From assembly GCF_020536995.1 (NCBI RefSeq), contig NC_068366.1, forward strand, positions 32,604,611 to 32,668,610: a stretch of DNA of 64,000 nt, read 5' to 3'. This document shows, piece after piece, positions 35,074 through 47,970 of this stretch. The DNA comes from Dreissena polymorpha. Taxonomy: Eukaryota > Mollusca > Bivalvia > Myida > Dreissenidae. Each line of letters starts with the position of its first letter. Within the stretch, counting starts at the first letter, position 1. Below the pieces are notes generated by a model. The model saw only the letters and a program-made list of their open reading frames with translations. It was not told the origin of the DNA and made no database searches. The translations under genes were made by a program, and so were the position numbers.

Positions 35074-36645
35074 ACTAGAGCTTTGTCACAGACGTGACGA
35101 ATACCCCCACATGCCGCATTGACACATAATATTTTGTCATGTCGTCTTCACAAAAAACAGCGGACACCATGCTCAATTTTTAAAACGCACTAAGTGACCC
35201 CTTGACATAGTTTTTGACCCAGAAAGGCCCATGTTCTAACTTGGCCTTAAGTTCATCTCCATAAAACTTCTGACCAAGTTTGGTGAAGATCGGATGTAAA
35301 CTACTTGAATTAGAGAGCGGACACCATGCTGAATGTTAAAAAACGCGACCCCGTGACCTAGTTTTAGGCCCGGAATGGCCCATGTTCAAACTTGTCCTTG
35401 AGATCATTTAGATAAAACTTGTGACCAAGTTTGGTTAGGATTGGATGAAAACTAGTTGAATTAGAGAGCGGACAAAATGGTGAGGTTTAAAACGCACTAA
35501 GATACCCGTGACCTAGTTTTTGACCCGGCATAACCCATATTCGAACTTGACCTAGACATCATCTAGATACAACTTCTGACCAAGTTTGGTAAAGATTGGA
35601 TGACAACTACTTGAATTAGAGAGCGGACAACATTGTGATGTTTAAAACGCACTAAGTGACCCCGTGACCCTTTTTTTTACCCGGCATGACCCATATTCAA
35701 ACTTGCCCTAGACATTATCGAGATACAACTTCTGACCAATTTTGGTGAAGATTGGATAAAACATACTTGAACTAGAGAGCTGAAAACATGGTGAGGTTTA
35801 AAACACACTAAGTGACCCCGTTACCTAGTTTTTGACCCGGCATGGCCCATGTTCGAACTTGACCTACACATCATCTAGTTACAAGTTCTGACTAAGTGTC
35901 GTGAAGATCGGATTTAAACTACTTGAAATAGAGAGCGGACAACATGCTAAATGTGTAAAACGTACTAAGTGACCCTGTGACCTAGTTTTTGATCTTGCAT
36001 GGCCCATGTTCGAACTTGGCCTTCAGATCATCTAGATAAAACTTCTGACCAAGTTTGGTGAAGATCTGATGAAAACTACTTGAATAAGAGAGAGGACACC
36101 ATGCCGAATGTTAAAAAACGCACTAAGTGACCCTGTTACCTAGTTTTTGACCCGGCAAGGCCCATGTTCGAACTTGGCCTTAAGATCATCTAGATACAAC
36201 TTCTGAACAAGTTTGGTGAAGATCGGATGAAAACTACTTGAATTAGAGAGCGGACAACATGCTGAATGTTGAAAATGCACTAAGTGACCCCGTCACCTAG
36301 TTTTTGACCCGGCAAGGCCCATGATCGAACTTGGCCTAGACATCATGTAGATACAACTTCTGACCAAGTTTGGTGAGGATCGGATGAAAACTACTTGAAT
36401 TAGAGAGCGGACAACATGCTGAATGTTTAAAACGCACTAAGTGACCCCGTCACCTAGTTTTTGACCCGGCAAGGCCCATGTTCGAACTTGGCCTAGACAT
36501 CATGACGATACAACTTCTGATGAAGTTTGGTGAAGATCGGATGAAAACTACTTGAATTAGAGAGCGGACACTTAATACGGACCGACAGACAGACCGACAG
36601 ACCGACCGACAGACAAGTTCACTCCTATATACCCCCCATAACAAG
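35074..36645. mobile_element. Repeat element with nine ~156 bp tandem units
   Basis: It starts with hairpin TTTGTCACAGACGTGACGAA. Units contain GTGACCTAGTTTTTGACCCG, ACCAAGTTTGGTGAAGAT and TTGAATTAGAGAGCGGACA; the last motif (or a near variant) recurs at about 35313, 35465, 35619, 35775, 35932, 36090, 36246, 36403 and 36557. It ends with an ACCGACAGACAGACCGAC tract and ATACCCCCC. Non-coding. Confidence 0.72.
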
Positions 36646-37370
36646 AATTTTGAGAATGTTAACATAAAAGAATAATACTAACCATTTGGTGAAAACAAAC
36701 AAAACAATACAATTTTTTTTATAAAATGTTATATGCAAACAAGGTTAATGGACTAAATATAAACAAACACACTTGAGTGTTCTTCTTGTGTTAATGATGT
36801 ATTAAACTGAGTTAAATTAATATATATAATTTGTTTACCTTTTAATATCTTTAGTTCAATGCTATTTCAATTAACTGAACAGCGTGACAAACATAATCAA
36901 GCAGAACATGCATATGAATCTGATTATACACAGATCCACTATCATATAAATCAAATCATGTTTGTCTAGTTTCATGTTCGAATAATCCTCTTCTAAATTG
37001 GTTTACTTCGCGAGTAGACTGAACTCCCAATTTGCAAACAGAAACACTGGTTTCCGTGACACAAATTCACTGTGCACATTTCTAAACAAAATATGTGTTT
37101 CTTGTATCTAAAACGTAGTTTTTTGTTGTTGACAAACACATGTAATTATTTCTATCAAACTATATGATGTCAGTCGTTAATTCGATTGATATTTGTCATT
37201 TCAATAATTTAATTTTCGCTTCACAACGGCGTCATTTGCATACGAAATACCAAACACATTTTATGAAACCGATTTTAATTGGAAGATTGGGAAACGACAG
37301 CCAATTATATCGCTCGTTTTAAAAATGCTTAAGAAGAATCTACCAGTGTAAAATGCGGAGAGATTTCGCG
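36646..37370. other. Intergenic, nothing recognised
   Basis: AT-rich sequence with no repeat ends, exons or RNA genes that I can support. Confidence 0.4.
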
Positions 37371-37384
37371 GACCGCGGATATAT

Positions 37385-37816
37385 GAAGCATATGTTCATT
37401 TTTGTGACCCCCGGGGCAGGGTTAAATTTGACCCCATGGGCATAATTTGAACAAACTAAGTAGACACCTATTAGATGTCACTACATACCGAATTTGGTAG
37501 CCCTAGGCCCTACGGTTATGGACAAGAAGAGTTGTAAAGTTTGCACAAAATAGACTTTATATAAGCATTTGTTCAATTTTGTGACCCCCGGGGCGGGGTC
37601 AAATTTGACCCCAGGGAAATAATATGAATAAATTTGAAATAGGTTCACCCAAGGAGCATTCCTGAGAAATTTCATCAGAATTGGACCAGTACTTTAGGAG
37701 AAGAAGATGTTTAAAGTAAAAGTTAACGCATGCACGGACGGACGCACGCACGCACGCACGACAGACACAGGACCATGCCATAAGCCCCGCTGGCCTCTGG
37801 CCAGTGGAGCTAAAAA
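37385..37816. mobile_element. Pearl-like element (CTGGCC hairpin end)
   Basis: Two ~180 bp units begin TTTGTGACCCCCGGGGC(A/G)GGG. Then come (ACGG)/(ACGC) tetramers at about 37733-37760 and a terminal hairpin CTGGCCTCTGGCCAG followed by TGGAGCTAAAAA. The 5' boundary is uncertain. Confidence 0.55.
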
Positions 37817-37819
37817 CTG

Positions 37820-38575
37820 GTAAATGAAAACTGATTATTCAAAGTTAACAACTGGGCAGTCTTATATGTTATCTCTGTTTTACACTTTATATACAAACAT
37901 TATCAAAAGAATTTGTTTTTTGCAGTTTGATATGGCTGCAATACAATCCACAACAGATTTATAAAACCTGAACGTACCTGGGGCTTTATGTCATAACATA
38001 ACAAAATGCAAAACAAACTCATTCAATCAATCTTCCTATTATCCCCATGAACACTTGAAATACTTGGGTGCAAATTACTGCTGGAATTCCAAGGCAATAT
38101 GCTACAACCACGGCATGTGTTACATTTCAGGAACATATTGTTCATTATTCTTGGTGAAAACTATTCAAACTAAAGCATCATCCCTATTAATGTATGTTTC
38201 CGTGTTAAAGCTGATATAAATAAAGTACACTAAGGAAATAAAATAACTTTTCTTCAATATACCAAAAATTTATAAACAATTTTAGTTCATTCAGAAGGAA
38301 TCATAACATATTTCATCCTATTATGTCATACCTACTGCAAGGTGAAGCATATATTGAAAATCAGAAGGAAGTAATTGTTTTATTTTATTCATCTTCAGTT
38401 ATGATTAACAAAATTAAATTAGTATTCCTCAAATAATAAAATTGTGTTTTCATTTTTTGGTAAACAAACTTAAATATCTTCCTTGTAATTAGGCCCAAAT
38501 TACACCTGAGGAAACGTTCATCTTATAAAAACAAATCAACCTATCAGTCAGTAATAAGAGTTGTGTCCTTAGAGC
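37820..38575. other. Intergenic, nothing recognised
   Basis: AT-rich; no supported feature. Confidence 0.4.
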
Positions 38576-38577
38576 AC

Positions 38578-38807
38578 TTAAACCCATTTATGCCTAGTGG
38601 ACTCTCCCATCCTTCTAAATTGGATCAATTTATTTCCAAAATTAGGGATGTCTTGTATATTTATTTCTATATTAGAAATACTTTTTACAGAAATTCCTTA
38701 AAGCAAACAGCGCAGACCCAGATGAGACGCCGAATCATGCGGCGTCTCACCTGGGTCTACGCTGTTTGCCAAGGCCTTTTTATAGACGCTAGGCATAAAT
38801 GGGTTAA
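38578..38807. mobile_element. MITE with TTAACC ends, copy 2
   Basis: Ends are TTAACCCATTTATGCCTAG and CTAGGCATAAATGGGTTAA, near-perfect 19 bp inverted repeats. The inner palindrome is GAGACGCCGAATCATGCGGCGTCTC. It is the opposite orientation to the copy at 32225-32453. Confidence 0.78.
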
Positions 38808-39290
38808 GATAAGTCCATAAGGCCAGAATTTTGTAATTAAATGATTTTCGGATTTTTTTTTCTAAAAGTGTCGGGTAGGAGGACGGAAAAAAAAAGATGG
38901 GTGACCAAATATGCACGCATTTTAAAAATGTTATGGTATGAAGTTCTTTTTAATAAGCAACAACACTGATTGTTTTTCAAACATGTTGATTTACAAAATG
39001 ATCATATTCATACTGTAAGTCTTGATGTGCAGTTTTTAAATTAGTTTGAATTTTAACAAGAGCTGTCAGAGGACGGCGCGCTCGACTATTCGAGTGCTTG
39101 ACAGTATAACGTAAGCCATCATGGGGAAATTTTTCATATTCAATAATTTATAAGACGATCTTTCAAAAATAAAAAAATAAAAAAAATATTTTTTATTTTT
39201 TTTTTGGGGGGGGGGGTAGGGGGGTAGGGGGGTGAGAGGGGGGTATCATGTGGGGTGTGGTAATTTATTAAATGATGTTTAAATAAAATG

Positions 39291-40963
39291 CAGACCTGTT
39301 TACCCTACCGATTGCTTCTCAGTTGTTTGGAGGGCATCTCTTAGTAGTTTTGGGCTTTTGTCAGTAGTTTTAATTTTTTCAATCATTTAGAGCATTAAAA
39401 CAGCATGACTGGGTCACATATCAATTAAACGTTACATAAAGCATTAGATGAATTTACTTTCTATTAATTTAATCCGTTTATCACGTTATACTGTTATTAT
39501 TTAGTGGATGTGCACACTGCCATTCTAAACAACACTATAACAAAAGGTTTCACATTGGGCTAACTGCACTTGTAACACAACAAATTACACATCTTTAAAC
39601 AAAAAACTAACTTTTACATACATGATACAACGTTACACTCAACTTTAAAATGAACAAAATCTGAACACAAATAAATGAACCTGGTGTCTCAGATTAACCC
39701 ATTACTAATTCCTCAGGGAATGGGTTAATTAGCACAAATACAGTCATGTTCATTATATATGACATATATGATCATGATGCCACTGACCTTAAAATAACAT
39801 CAAAATGCACTATTCTTTCAATGATCTGTAGTATGCCCCTTTCAGTATTTTGAGTGTGTCTCTGTTATGCTGAGCATTTGATGCAAAGTAGACCTGTGTT
39901 TAGTTTGTTAGTCCCAGGGTTGTCAGAGGATTGCCCTACCTCAGTGATAGTAATAATCTTGTATAATTGTTAAAGAACTGTCTCAAATGATGAGTTGATG
40001 AGATAAAATTGACAATTCCTCTAACATGTATCAGCTTCAAACAGTTCAAACCATTACCACTACATACATTTTGACACCATTTTTGGAGAGCCATTAAAAT
40101 GCTTAATTAATTGGTACCATAAAAGACTGGGTATGACATGCACATAGATGATAGAGATTGAAGCTGTAGTTTGTTTCAAATAGCTTATTACCAATTGTAA
40201 AAAGAGTTGTACCTCATAAAATAAACTTTATGCATGTTTTTTTTTTTAATTATAACCTACTTTGAGCGATTTCCAAATCGGGAAAAATAACTTTCAGTGT
40301 TTTATTCAAGGTCTTCTCCGTTGATAGAGAAAAGTTGTTTTCTGAAATTAACTCGCACATAATAACCTCCGCATTGGTGGTTTTCAAGTCCTTCTCCAAG
40401 CTAGATCCTTGCATCATAGTGGAAATGTCTTTATTTGAAGATTTGATCTTCCAATTAATGTAGCTCTGCGAGTCAATGTGTTGCTTGCAGTCATTTTTTC
40501 CTCCATGAGCGCACGAAAAATCAACGTTTCATGTTGAACAGTGAATGTGTTTCCTTTTTAGGACGGTCCGAGGCATGGCCAGTATTCTCTATAGTTTTCT
40601 TTGTACTTTCGAGAGTTTGTTTAAGCAACTTTTTTGTTGGAATGTCAATATCGGCGTCTGATTCTGTACCACGCCGTTTGGAAGAACTCGCCATGTTTAA
40701 AATGCCAACATCCGGGTCACTAAAATTATGCATTGTCCCCGGGAGGCTTGAATTTCAACATTTCTTACTACGCAAGCGCCAAAATGATTATGATTGATGA
40801 ATTACCGACAATGACCGAAAATAAGCGAAAGTACGATTAAATACCGAAATTTGACCATTTTGAGCGTCGGATCCGTAGTTTTACAGTACAAATCCGTAGT
40901 GCGTAGTTTAGCCAAAGAATCCGTAGTAACTACGGCGAATCCGTAGAAGTAAACAGGTCTGAA
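39291..40963 (-). mobile_element. hAT-like DNA transposon remnant
   Basis: Terminal inverted repeats are CAGACCTGTTTAC and GTAAACAGGTCTG, flanked by AAAATG on both sides. On the - strand, a frame from about 40733 gives MASSSKRRGTESDADIDIP, followed with a shifted frame by FSCAHGGKNDCKQHIDSQS, a BED-like zinc-finger end, and by TTNAEVIMCELISENNFSLS and KVIFPDLEIAQS. These resemble the N-terminal region of hAT-type transposases (AEVxF..FLVEHNLP..., FPDSEIA). The catalytic part is missing. Subterminal CCGTAG/CTACGG motifs lie at 40865-40945. It is a truncated, non-functional copy inserted in a pearl-like element, hence younger than it. Confidence 0.62.
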
Positions 40964-41740
40964 AATGGGGGGGAAGGGGGGTAGGGAGGGGTGAGAGGGG
41001 GGGTATAATGTGGGGTGTGGTAATTTATTTGATGATGTTTAAAAAATAAATTGTGGGGGGGGGAGGTTGGGGGGGGGGAGGGATTCTGGGTAGGGGCGTG
41101 GGGTATTGTTGGGGTGGAATCCATTGTGGTATTCAGGTAAGTGTTGTTTTGTCAAAGTAATAATAAAATGTGATCATAAATAAAGAAGTTATGGCAATTT
41201 AAGCATAATGTCCAATTATCTAAGTGTGAAATGGGCCATAATTATGTCAAAATGCTTGATACAGTGGTCTGCTCTTGTTTATAGGTTGGGGTCATATTGG
41301 TAAACAAGTATGCAACATATAAAAGCAATATGTCAAAGGATATAGGAAATATTTGGGTAGTACGCAAACTTTAACATAGATTTATCAATAATATGCATAT
41401 TCTAAGTATAAAAGGGGCAATTATTATGACAAAATGCTTGATAGAGTTGTCTGCTCTTGTTTATAGGTTGGGGTGATGTTGGTAAACAAGTATGCAAAAT
41501 ATGAAAGCAATATGTCAAGGGACAATGAAAATAAATGGGGTAGTACGAAAACTTTAACATTTGCTGCATATTCTAAGTGGAAAAGGGGCCATAATTATGA
41601 CAAAATGCTTGATAGAGTTGTCTGCTCTTGTTTATAGGTTAGGGTCATGTTGGTAAACGAGTATGCAAAATATGAAAGCAATATGTCAAGGGACAAAGAA
41701 AATATTTGGGGTAGTACGAAAACTTTAACATTTGCACGCA

Positions 41741-41791
41741 GACGCTAACGCTAACGCTAACACTAACGCTAACGCTAACGCTAACGCCGAC
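41741..41791. repeat. (TAACGC)n hexanucleotide run
   Basis: About seven units of GCTAAC with slight variation, then GCCGACGCCGGGG. It belongs to the 3' part of the pearl-like element. Confidence 0.7.
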
Positions 41792-42074
41792 GCCGGGGTG
41801 AGTAGGATAGCTCCACTATATATATTTCATATATAATAGTCGAGCTAAAAATGCTATGTGTTATTTGTGCATATATTTTTTTTACAGTTTGCTCTCCTTT
41901 ATAAATTATTTAAATACATATGTACAAAAGCAATTTTATTCTTTATTAACCTATTCGATAGTTCACAAAGATATGAGTTATTTTTGCATATATGTTTTAT
42001 AATACAATTATCTATATATCCATAGTAAACATAATGTGTCTGTATGTTATCTGTATCATCAATTACAAACATGT

Positions 42075-42610
42075 CATAATAATCAACAACAAACACGTAT
42101 TCATTATCTACAACAACTTCTCCTACTTCAACATCAAATTCAATGTTTAGAGCCGCAACAGAAACATTGTCATCAACATCAAATACAATAAAAATGTCAA
42201 AATCAAGATCATCATCTTAGTAGCAAAAAAAACGTCTATACCAACAACAACAACGACTCCATCATCATTAACAAAAATAATATAGCAACAACAAAGTATT
42301 CAAAACACCAACTTTGTCATAAAATTCAACGCCAACGTCGTAAACATCACCATCACGAAAACAAAGTAGTTTTCATTACATCTATATCATCATCAAACTA
42401 ACAAAATAACAGCAACAGCAACGACGCCATAAGGATCAAGAAAATATTTGTCAACATCATCAACATCAACGCTGTCGTAATTTTGAACGTCGTGATCAGC
42501 TCAGACAAGGTCGTTATATTAATCAACAACAATTCCGTCAGATCAAAGTCATTGACAAAAACAACGTGTTCTACATTCACAACGTCGTCCCAAACATCAG
42601 CAACACCGTA
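42075..42610. repeat. Degenerate trinucleotide island 2
   Basis: The same AAC/ATC/GTC triplet composition as 25935-28990. It is followed directly by the paralogous flank at 42640. Confidence 0.65.
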
Positions 42611-42639
42611 GTCAGCAGAAACAGAATATATATTTATAT

Positions 42640-43280
42640 AATTTTAATTATTGCTTTTTCTTTTTACTTATAAGAATTTCAGTACGAAAGGGCAGCTACT
42701 AATATTGGAGTTATAAATTCGTAGGTTCATACCACAAATTAAAACAATACACATCAGGTTTATGCATACCATTACGCAACAGCGAGTGTCATGGATACAA
42801 AACTACAGCACTTTTATTGCTGCCTGTTAAAGTATGCAGAAAGGGTGAAATGTTTATTTTAAGCGTACACTGATAAGCTGCATTCAATCTCATATCAGAT
42901 TATATTGATTAATGCAGTCATTAACTGTATTACACCCTTAGCCGACGCTGACTAGGACACGCATTCGAAAATTGAACCATGTCAGTTTAGAAATTACAAA
43001 ACATTATACAAAATATAGGACAAAACGTTTCCATCATCATAAACTAAGGAGCCTTGTCAGAATTTGAACTTCAAAAATGTTACAACGTCATATCTTTGAA
43101 ACCTAAGCCTTTTTTCCTGTAAGCGCTATATCATGTTCGTATATTGTGTAGCTGGTCAAACGACACCTACTTACCACCCAGCTTTATCAGCTAATCGACT
43201 GCGTTGTATTCCTGCTTGCCAACAGCAGACCTGTTTCCTAACTGCAGTCAAAGACCGACTTTCATTCATACAGAGTTTTG
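42640..43280. repeat. Paralogous segment, partner of 51340-51900
   Basis: Ordered matches include GGCAGCTA(C/T)TA, GAGTTATAAA, ACCACAAATT, AAACAATACA, AGCACTTTTAT, GAGCCTTG(T/C)CAGA and AAAAGCTAATCGACTGCG-type sequence. It is a local segmental duplication next to trinucleotide islands; no exon is recognised in it. Confidence 0.6.
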
Positions 43281-44260
43281 GTATAGACCTTTGCAAAATG
43301 ACTTGAACAAGTAAATTCAAACCAACAACATTTTTACCTTAGGCAAATAAGGTGTCATGTGCTTTTTATTGAACCTGAGCATTTTACTATTTAACGCCCA
43401 TTCAAATTGCGTAAACTCTGACTTTTGTGCCTTCATTATTTTTGTGACTGACAATTTTTGATTACTTTATTCTACATGTTAACAAATTATAACTCAGAAT
43501 GGTGTTCCAACAATCTAACAGTCTCTCAAAAAACCTTTACTCAACTAGAAGTGTGTCCGTAGAACGCGTAGATAGTTTTTGGTTATATGCGACAAAAATG
43601 TCAAATGCTATGTCTTTACAACTTCCGCTTATGATAAGCCAGCGTTTTGTCACAGATAAAAAAAGAAGTCCGCTACCGGATAATGTTGTCAGAGAAAAGA
43701 TTCTCCATAAATGTTTATAACTTACTTTAAATATATTTAAGTTATGCGTAGTAGCCCCAATGTTGGCCTGACGAAGAAAACAAATATTCACCATATGGTC
43801 CTCTATCAAAATGTAGCTAAAAAAAACTTTCTAATTGTCTTATGATCCAAATTCTAGTTTTTATTTATTTTGGTTACGATTGAAACCATAATGTTTGACT
43901 GACAAAAACTGATATATCTTGCATATATATCTCTCACATTGCTGTCTGTTTACAAGCTCAGTTTCATAAGTTTTTTTGTTAGAGAACTGTTTTAGTTATC
44001 TTTATTTTTTTTCAGTTTGACAACACCGAATAACTCCCATATTCACAATATGACCCTCTATCAACATACCGAGTTTTATCAACCTAGCTTTAATGCTAAA
44101 TACCTGTATTAAAAAGAGCGCGCATACATCTATTGATTAATATGTTTGTAAAGTAACAGCAATACCGCCCACATTTTACGCGACACAATAAGACACATGC
44201 ATTTCCTTTGATTAACAAAAAAAGAAATATAAAATAACATAACATAAAAATGGCGCTTCA
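43281..44260. other. Intergenic, no gene supported
   Basis: A 73-codon frame at 43499-43720 overlaps an opposite-strand frame and has no recognisable feature. Nothing else is seen. Confidence 0.35.
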
Positions 44261-44265
44261 TCCGA

Positions 44266-46731
44266 GTTAAGGACGTATTCTGCACTTTTAATGAAAATTT
44301 TGCTATTTCTAGAAATTCATAATGTTAGGTACTTAGCTAGAACCAACTGTTGTGGATAGAAAAATAAAATAAAAATCATGGGTCACCAGTGTTGTTAATT
44401 TTTTATTCGCACTTGAACAGCAAGCATATTTCAGCATGAGAACAATTCACCAATAAGGTCAAAACATGTAAAGTTGAGGAAATTAATGAGAAAACCATTA
44501 AAAACAACCTCTATTACTCACAAAATATATAAAACTGATTGAGTTTGACTGCAAATTTACTTTTTAAAACATAAATCGATTGATTCATGTTTTTTTATCA
44601 ATTTTTAAACAAAAACAAAAACAACAGTATTTCACATTAATAAAATGCATAAAAGTCTTTTTTAGTTTTACATGCTTTTTTGTATCTAGATTTTGTCCAA
44701 ATTAACCCACATAGTTCATGAGTTATAACTATATAAAAATATTAAAAGAAAAATATAGGTTACCAGGGTTGTTTGTTCACAGCTGCAGTTTAACTTCATT
44801 TAGTAAAATACAATTTAAAAACACGGTGGAAACCATATTCATGGTGCAGGTCAAAACACATACAAGTACATGTATTACTTTAGCCAATGAAAAGAAGATT
44901 TCAGTGTAAATGAAAACACAAATTATTTGTAGCAAGATCAGTAAAGGTAGGTTAATAAATCAACCAAATAAAAAACAGATGTATTCAAAACATTTAAAGG
45001 GGTATATCGACGGTATTAGTTGTATTTTTTTGACATGACTTGACCGATGTTTTTATGTATGCCAATGCAAAAGTAGAATTAAATTTAAGTGAAAACACAA
45101 ATTATGTTTAGCAAGATCAAACAAATATGTGTTTATGCGGAACCAAACAAACAACAAGATAATTGAATACATTTAAAGGGGCAAAACATTAGGTTTTTTT
45201 TGTACTTCTTGACCTGACTACCAATTTATTGTTGTATGTAAATGTAGGTTTGAATACAATGAAAATACAAATCATAAATGGTTTGTATCATGATCATAAC
45301 ATAAGGTTAATTAAGTATTCAATTAAAACCAATACGTATACAATACACTTAAGGGGGCATATCAACGGTATTAATTGCGATTCTTGACATGACTTTAACA
45401 ATTCACGGCATATCATTTGTATGCTTTAATGTATATAAACGCAGTACCATATTATTGGAATTGCTAGGAAAATACATATGAAAAACAAATTAATTTTCAC
45501 AGTTCGTGTACGATAAAAGACGAATCCAACACAGGTGTTGCATTTTTAGGAAAACGTCCACATACTACAAACAAGTTTGCATGTGAATAGAGATACTACA
45601 GGAGGAAAATATGACGTATATGTAAAACAATCATTCACTACCTACATGAACTTCGTTATCTATAATGCGTTTCTGAAATTATAATCATCTATTAGTTGTT
45701 GATACATGGGTTATCAAAAAGAAACAAGGAAACAGATAATAAAGCAAATTAGTTAAATTGATATTCCCCGCCACATACATTTTGTTAGTGACGGGCGGAC
45801 GAACTGACGTACGGACGGACAGTGCCAATACTATATCCCTCCGCCATTAGAGGAGGATATTAACTAAGTCACCTGGCCTTTTTGTTCAAAATTTCAATTC
45901 AAAATACAACTCGCAGTCAAACTATTAATGCTAAGTTCCAGCAAATCACGACTAAAATGCACTAAATAAATAAATATCTGATCCTGTTTGCTCAATATAA
46001 TGCAGGTCATTGTTCTGTATGTTAAACGAATACATCTTATTGAGAATACATTATATACTTGCATTTAAAGACGGTTGTTTTCGCATTCCAGAATACGGGC
46101 CTTATCAAATTCCCCTATGCTACACATGATTGAAAGTCGTGTCTAAAATATTTCAGCGTGTCACAAAAATAAAAATTTATCTATATTTAGGTAGAAAGAT
46201 TTATATTGCATTGCATTCGTTTTATATGAGGTTATGTGTGTATTATAAATGGGTTGCACGTGCTGCACTGGCATGTGTTCAAATACTTTGATTAACGATT
46301 GACCAGCCTGTAAATGCTTTAGCCTACATTAATGTTTTCTTTAATTAATTGCTTACCAAAAATAAACACAATTTTAATTTGCTTTATTTGCAGGAAAGCT
46401 ATCCGTTTTAAACAAGTCTTACTTGCGACACAAACATTTTCAGTTATAATGAAGTATTGACTGTTTTTCCGGAATAAGATTCATGCTTGTTGTTACAATC
46501 ACAGAATAAAAAAGGTTTGTGTGGTAGTAGGAATGATGGTCGATTCTTATGGTGTTATTAAGGGGCTACAAATTGTTTATCAATAAACTTCGTAATACTT
46601 TATTTCTTAGTATCATTCGCGTTTTGAATATGCATCCCGTTTTCATCCGAAAAAGCATACACTTATTGCGCAACTGGTGTTACAGTCAAAACAAATGTGC
46701 GTAAAACTAAACTGCCGCGTACGTCCTTAAC
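44266..46731. mobile_element. Candidate inverted-end element with ~175 bp tandem units
   Basis: GTTAAGGACGTA (44266-44277) and TACGTCCTTAAC (46720-46731) are exact inverse repeats. Inside, three diverged ~175 bp units (44908-45430) share GTGAAAACACAAATTAT, CATTTAAAGGGG and TTGACATGACT. An ACGG tract lies at about 45800-45825. There is no target duplication I can see, so the boundaries are tentative. Confidence 0.35.
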
Positions 46732-47034
46732 CAGTTTCGCGAATTTAAAAGCCGGTCAATAAAACTGTAAAGTGTCGGTACTCTAGCAGCAGAAAGTGGC
46801 GCGCGATACAAGTTTAAACGAGCGGAATAGTTTATGCCAAAACTTCCGAATCAGAATAATAATGTGCGCATGTTCACTTGCTGGCTAAGAGGTTTATATA
46901 GTTTCATCACCAAAAAAGCAATATTTTTCAGTTTATTCTCGATACGAGTACACAAATAAGATAGTATTAGCTAAAACGTCGAAAACAAAGAGTACATGAA
47001 TATTAAAATATCCATATTTGCAACATTACTCGCG

Positions 47035-47160
47035 TGTTATCAAGAACAACGTCGTCATCATGAACTACAATGTCTTTAACATCAACAATCATCGTCGTCT
47101 TCAAGAACGACAACGTCGTAATCAACATCAACAACATCGTCGTAATCAGTAACAACAGCT
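47035..47160. repeat. Degenerate trinucleotide island 3
   Basis: A short block of ATC/AAC/GTC triplets (for example CATCAACAACATCGTCGTAA). Confidence 0.6.
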
Positions 47161-47539
47161 TGCAATGTACATGCATTTTAAATTGACAATTGTAATGTGT
47201 CGAGTATTTTCCAATAGTATTTTCCATGTATTCAAGGAACTTTAAAGCAGATAACACGAATCAGCTAAAAATATCGAGCAAAGCTATTTTTAAAGAAGTG
47301 TTGTTTTTTTAAGTTTGAACCAATGAAAGTACCTGAATCATTTTCTTCAAACTAGTTTCGGTCTGATTGTTGCCGCTAACGTCAAGCTCCCTTTACGAAG
47401 AGGTTTTTAAACAAAATATCTTAGTAAAGAAAACAATACATTTGAAATGAGCTACATTTATAATATTTATCAAATTTCATTAAAACTTGTTCAAATCAGC
47501 GGTCTGCCTGAACAACTGCCTGAACTGCAGCTACCGCTG

Positions 47540-47935
47540 AGAACAGGTAGCAACAACAACGTAATAATCATCCAAAATAACAACATCGCAATTATCAAAG
47601 CAACAGCGTCATCATCGACAACAACAACGTCGCTATCACCATTACCGAAAACGTCGTCATCATCAACAACAGGGTCAAATAAAAACAAGATCGTAAGCAT
47701 TAACAACAGCGTTGTGATAACCATCAACGAACCAACGTTGTCGTCGTGAACAAGTTATAACTATCAACAACTATAACGTCGCAATCATCAACAAACAGGT
47801 TTTCACCATAATAACAAAAACAACGTCGTAACTATCAAACATCAATGTTTTATAATCGTCAACAAAAAACGTCGAAAAAAAAAACAAAACATCGCCACCA
47901 TCAACGAAAACGACGTCGTCCTCATCACGGGAGGG
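47540..47935. repeat. Degenerate trinucleotide island 4
   Basis: The same triplet composition; it ends against a hAT-like element at 47971. Open frames on both strands are by-products. Confidence 0.62.
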
Positions 47936-47970
47936 AAGCCCATATTATATATATATATGTTATAATAGAA

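Larger units (their letters stand above)
39056..41851. mobile_element. Pearl/HINE-like element, family 2, copy 3 (split by a DNA transposon)
   Basis: It starts AACAAGAGCTGTCAGAGGAC, with GCTCGACTATT at about 39081, and ends AATAGTCGAGCTAAAAA. After G-rich tracts it is interrupted at 39291-40963 and resumes with the G-rich tract, three tandem units and a (TAACGC)n run at about 41743-41790. Confidence 0.68.

Noticed and set aside
35205-36575. CRISPR-like or gene-coding tandem array
   Set aside because: Units are ~156 bp, diverged throughout without unique spacers, and end in the tetramer tract of a bivalve interspersed repeat; the organism is also a eukaryote.
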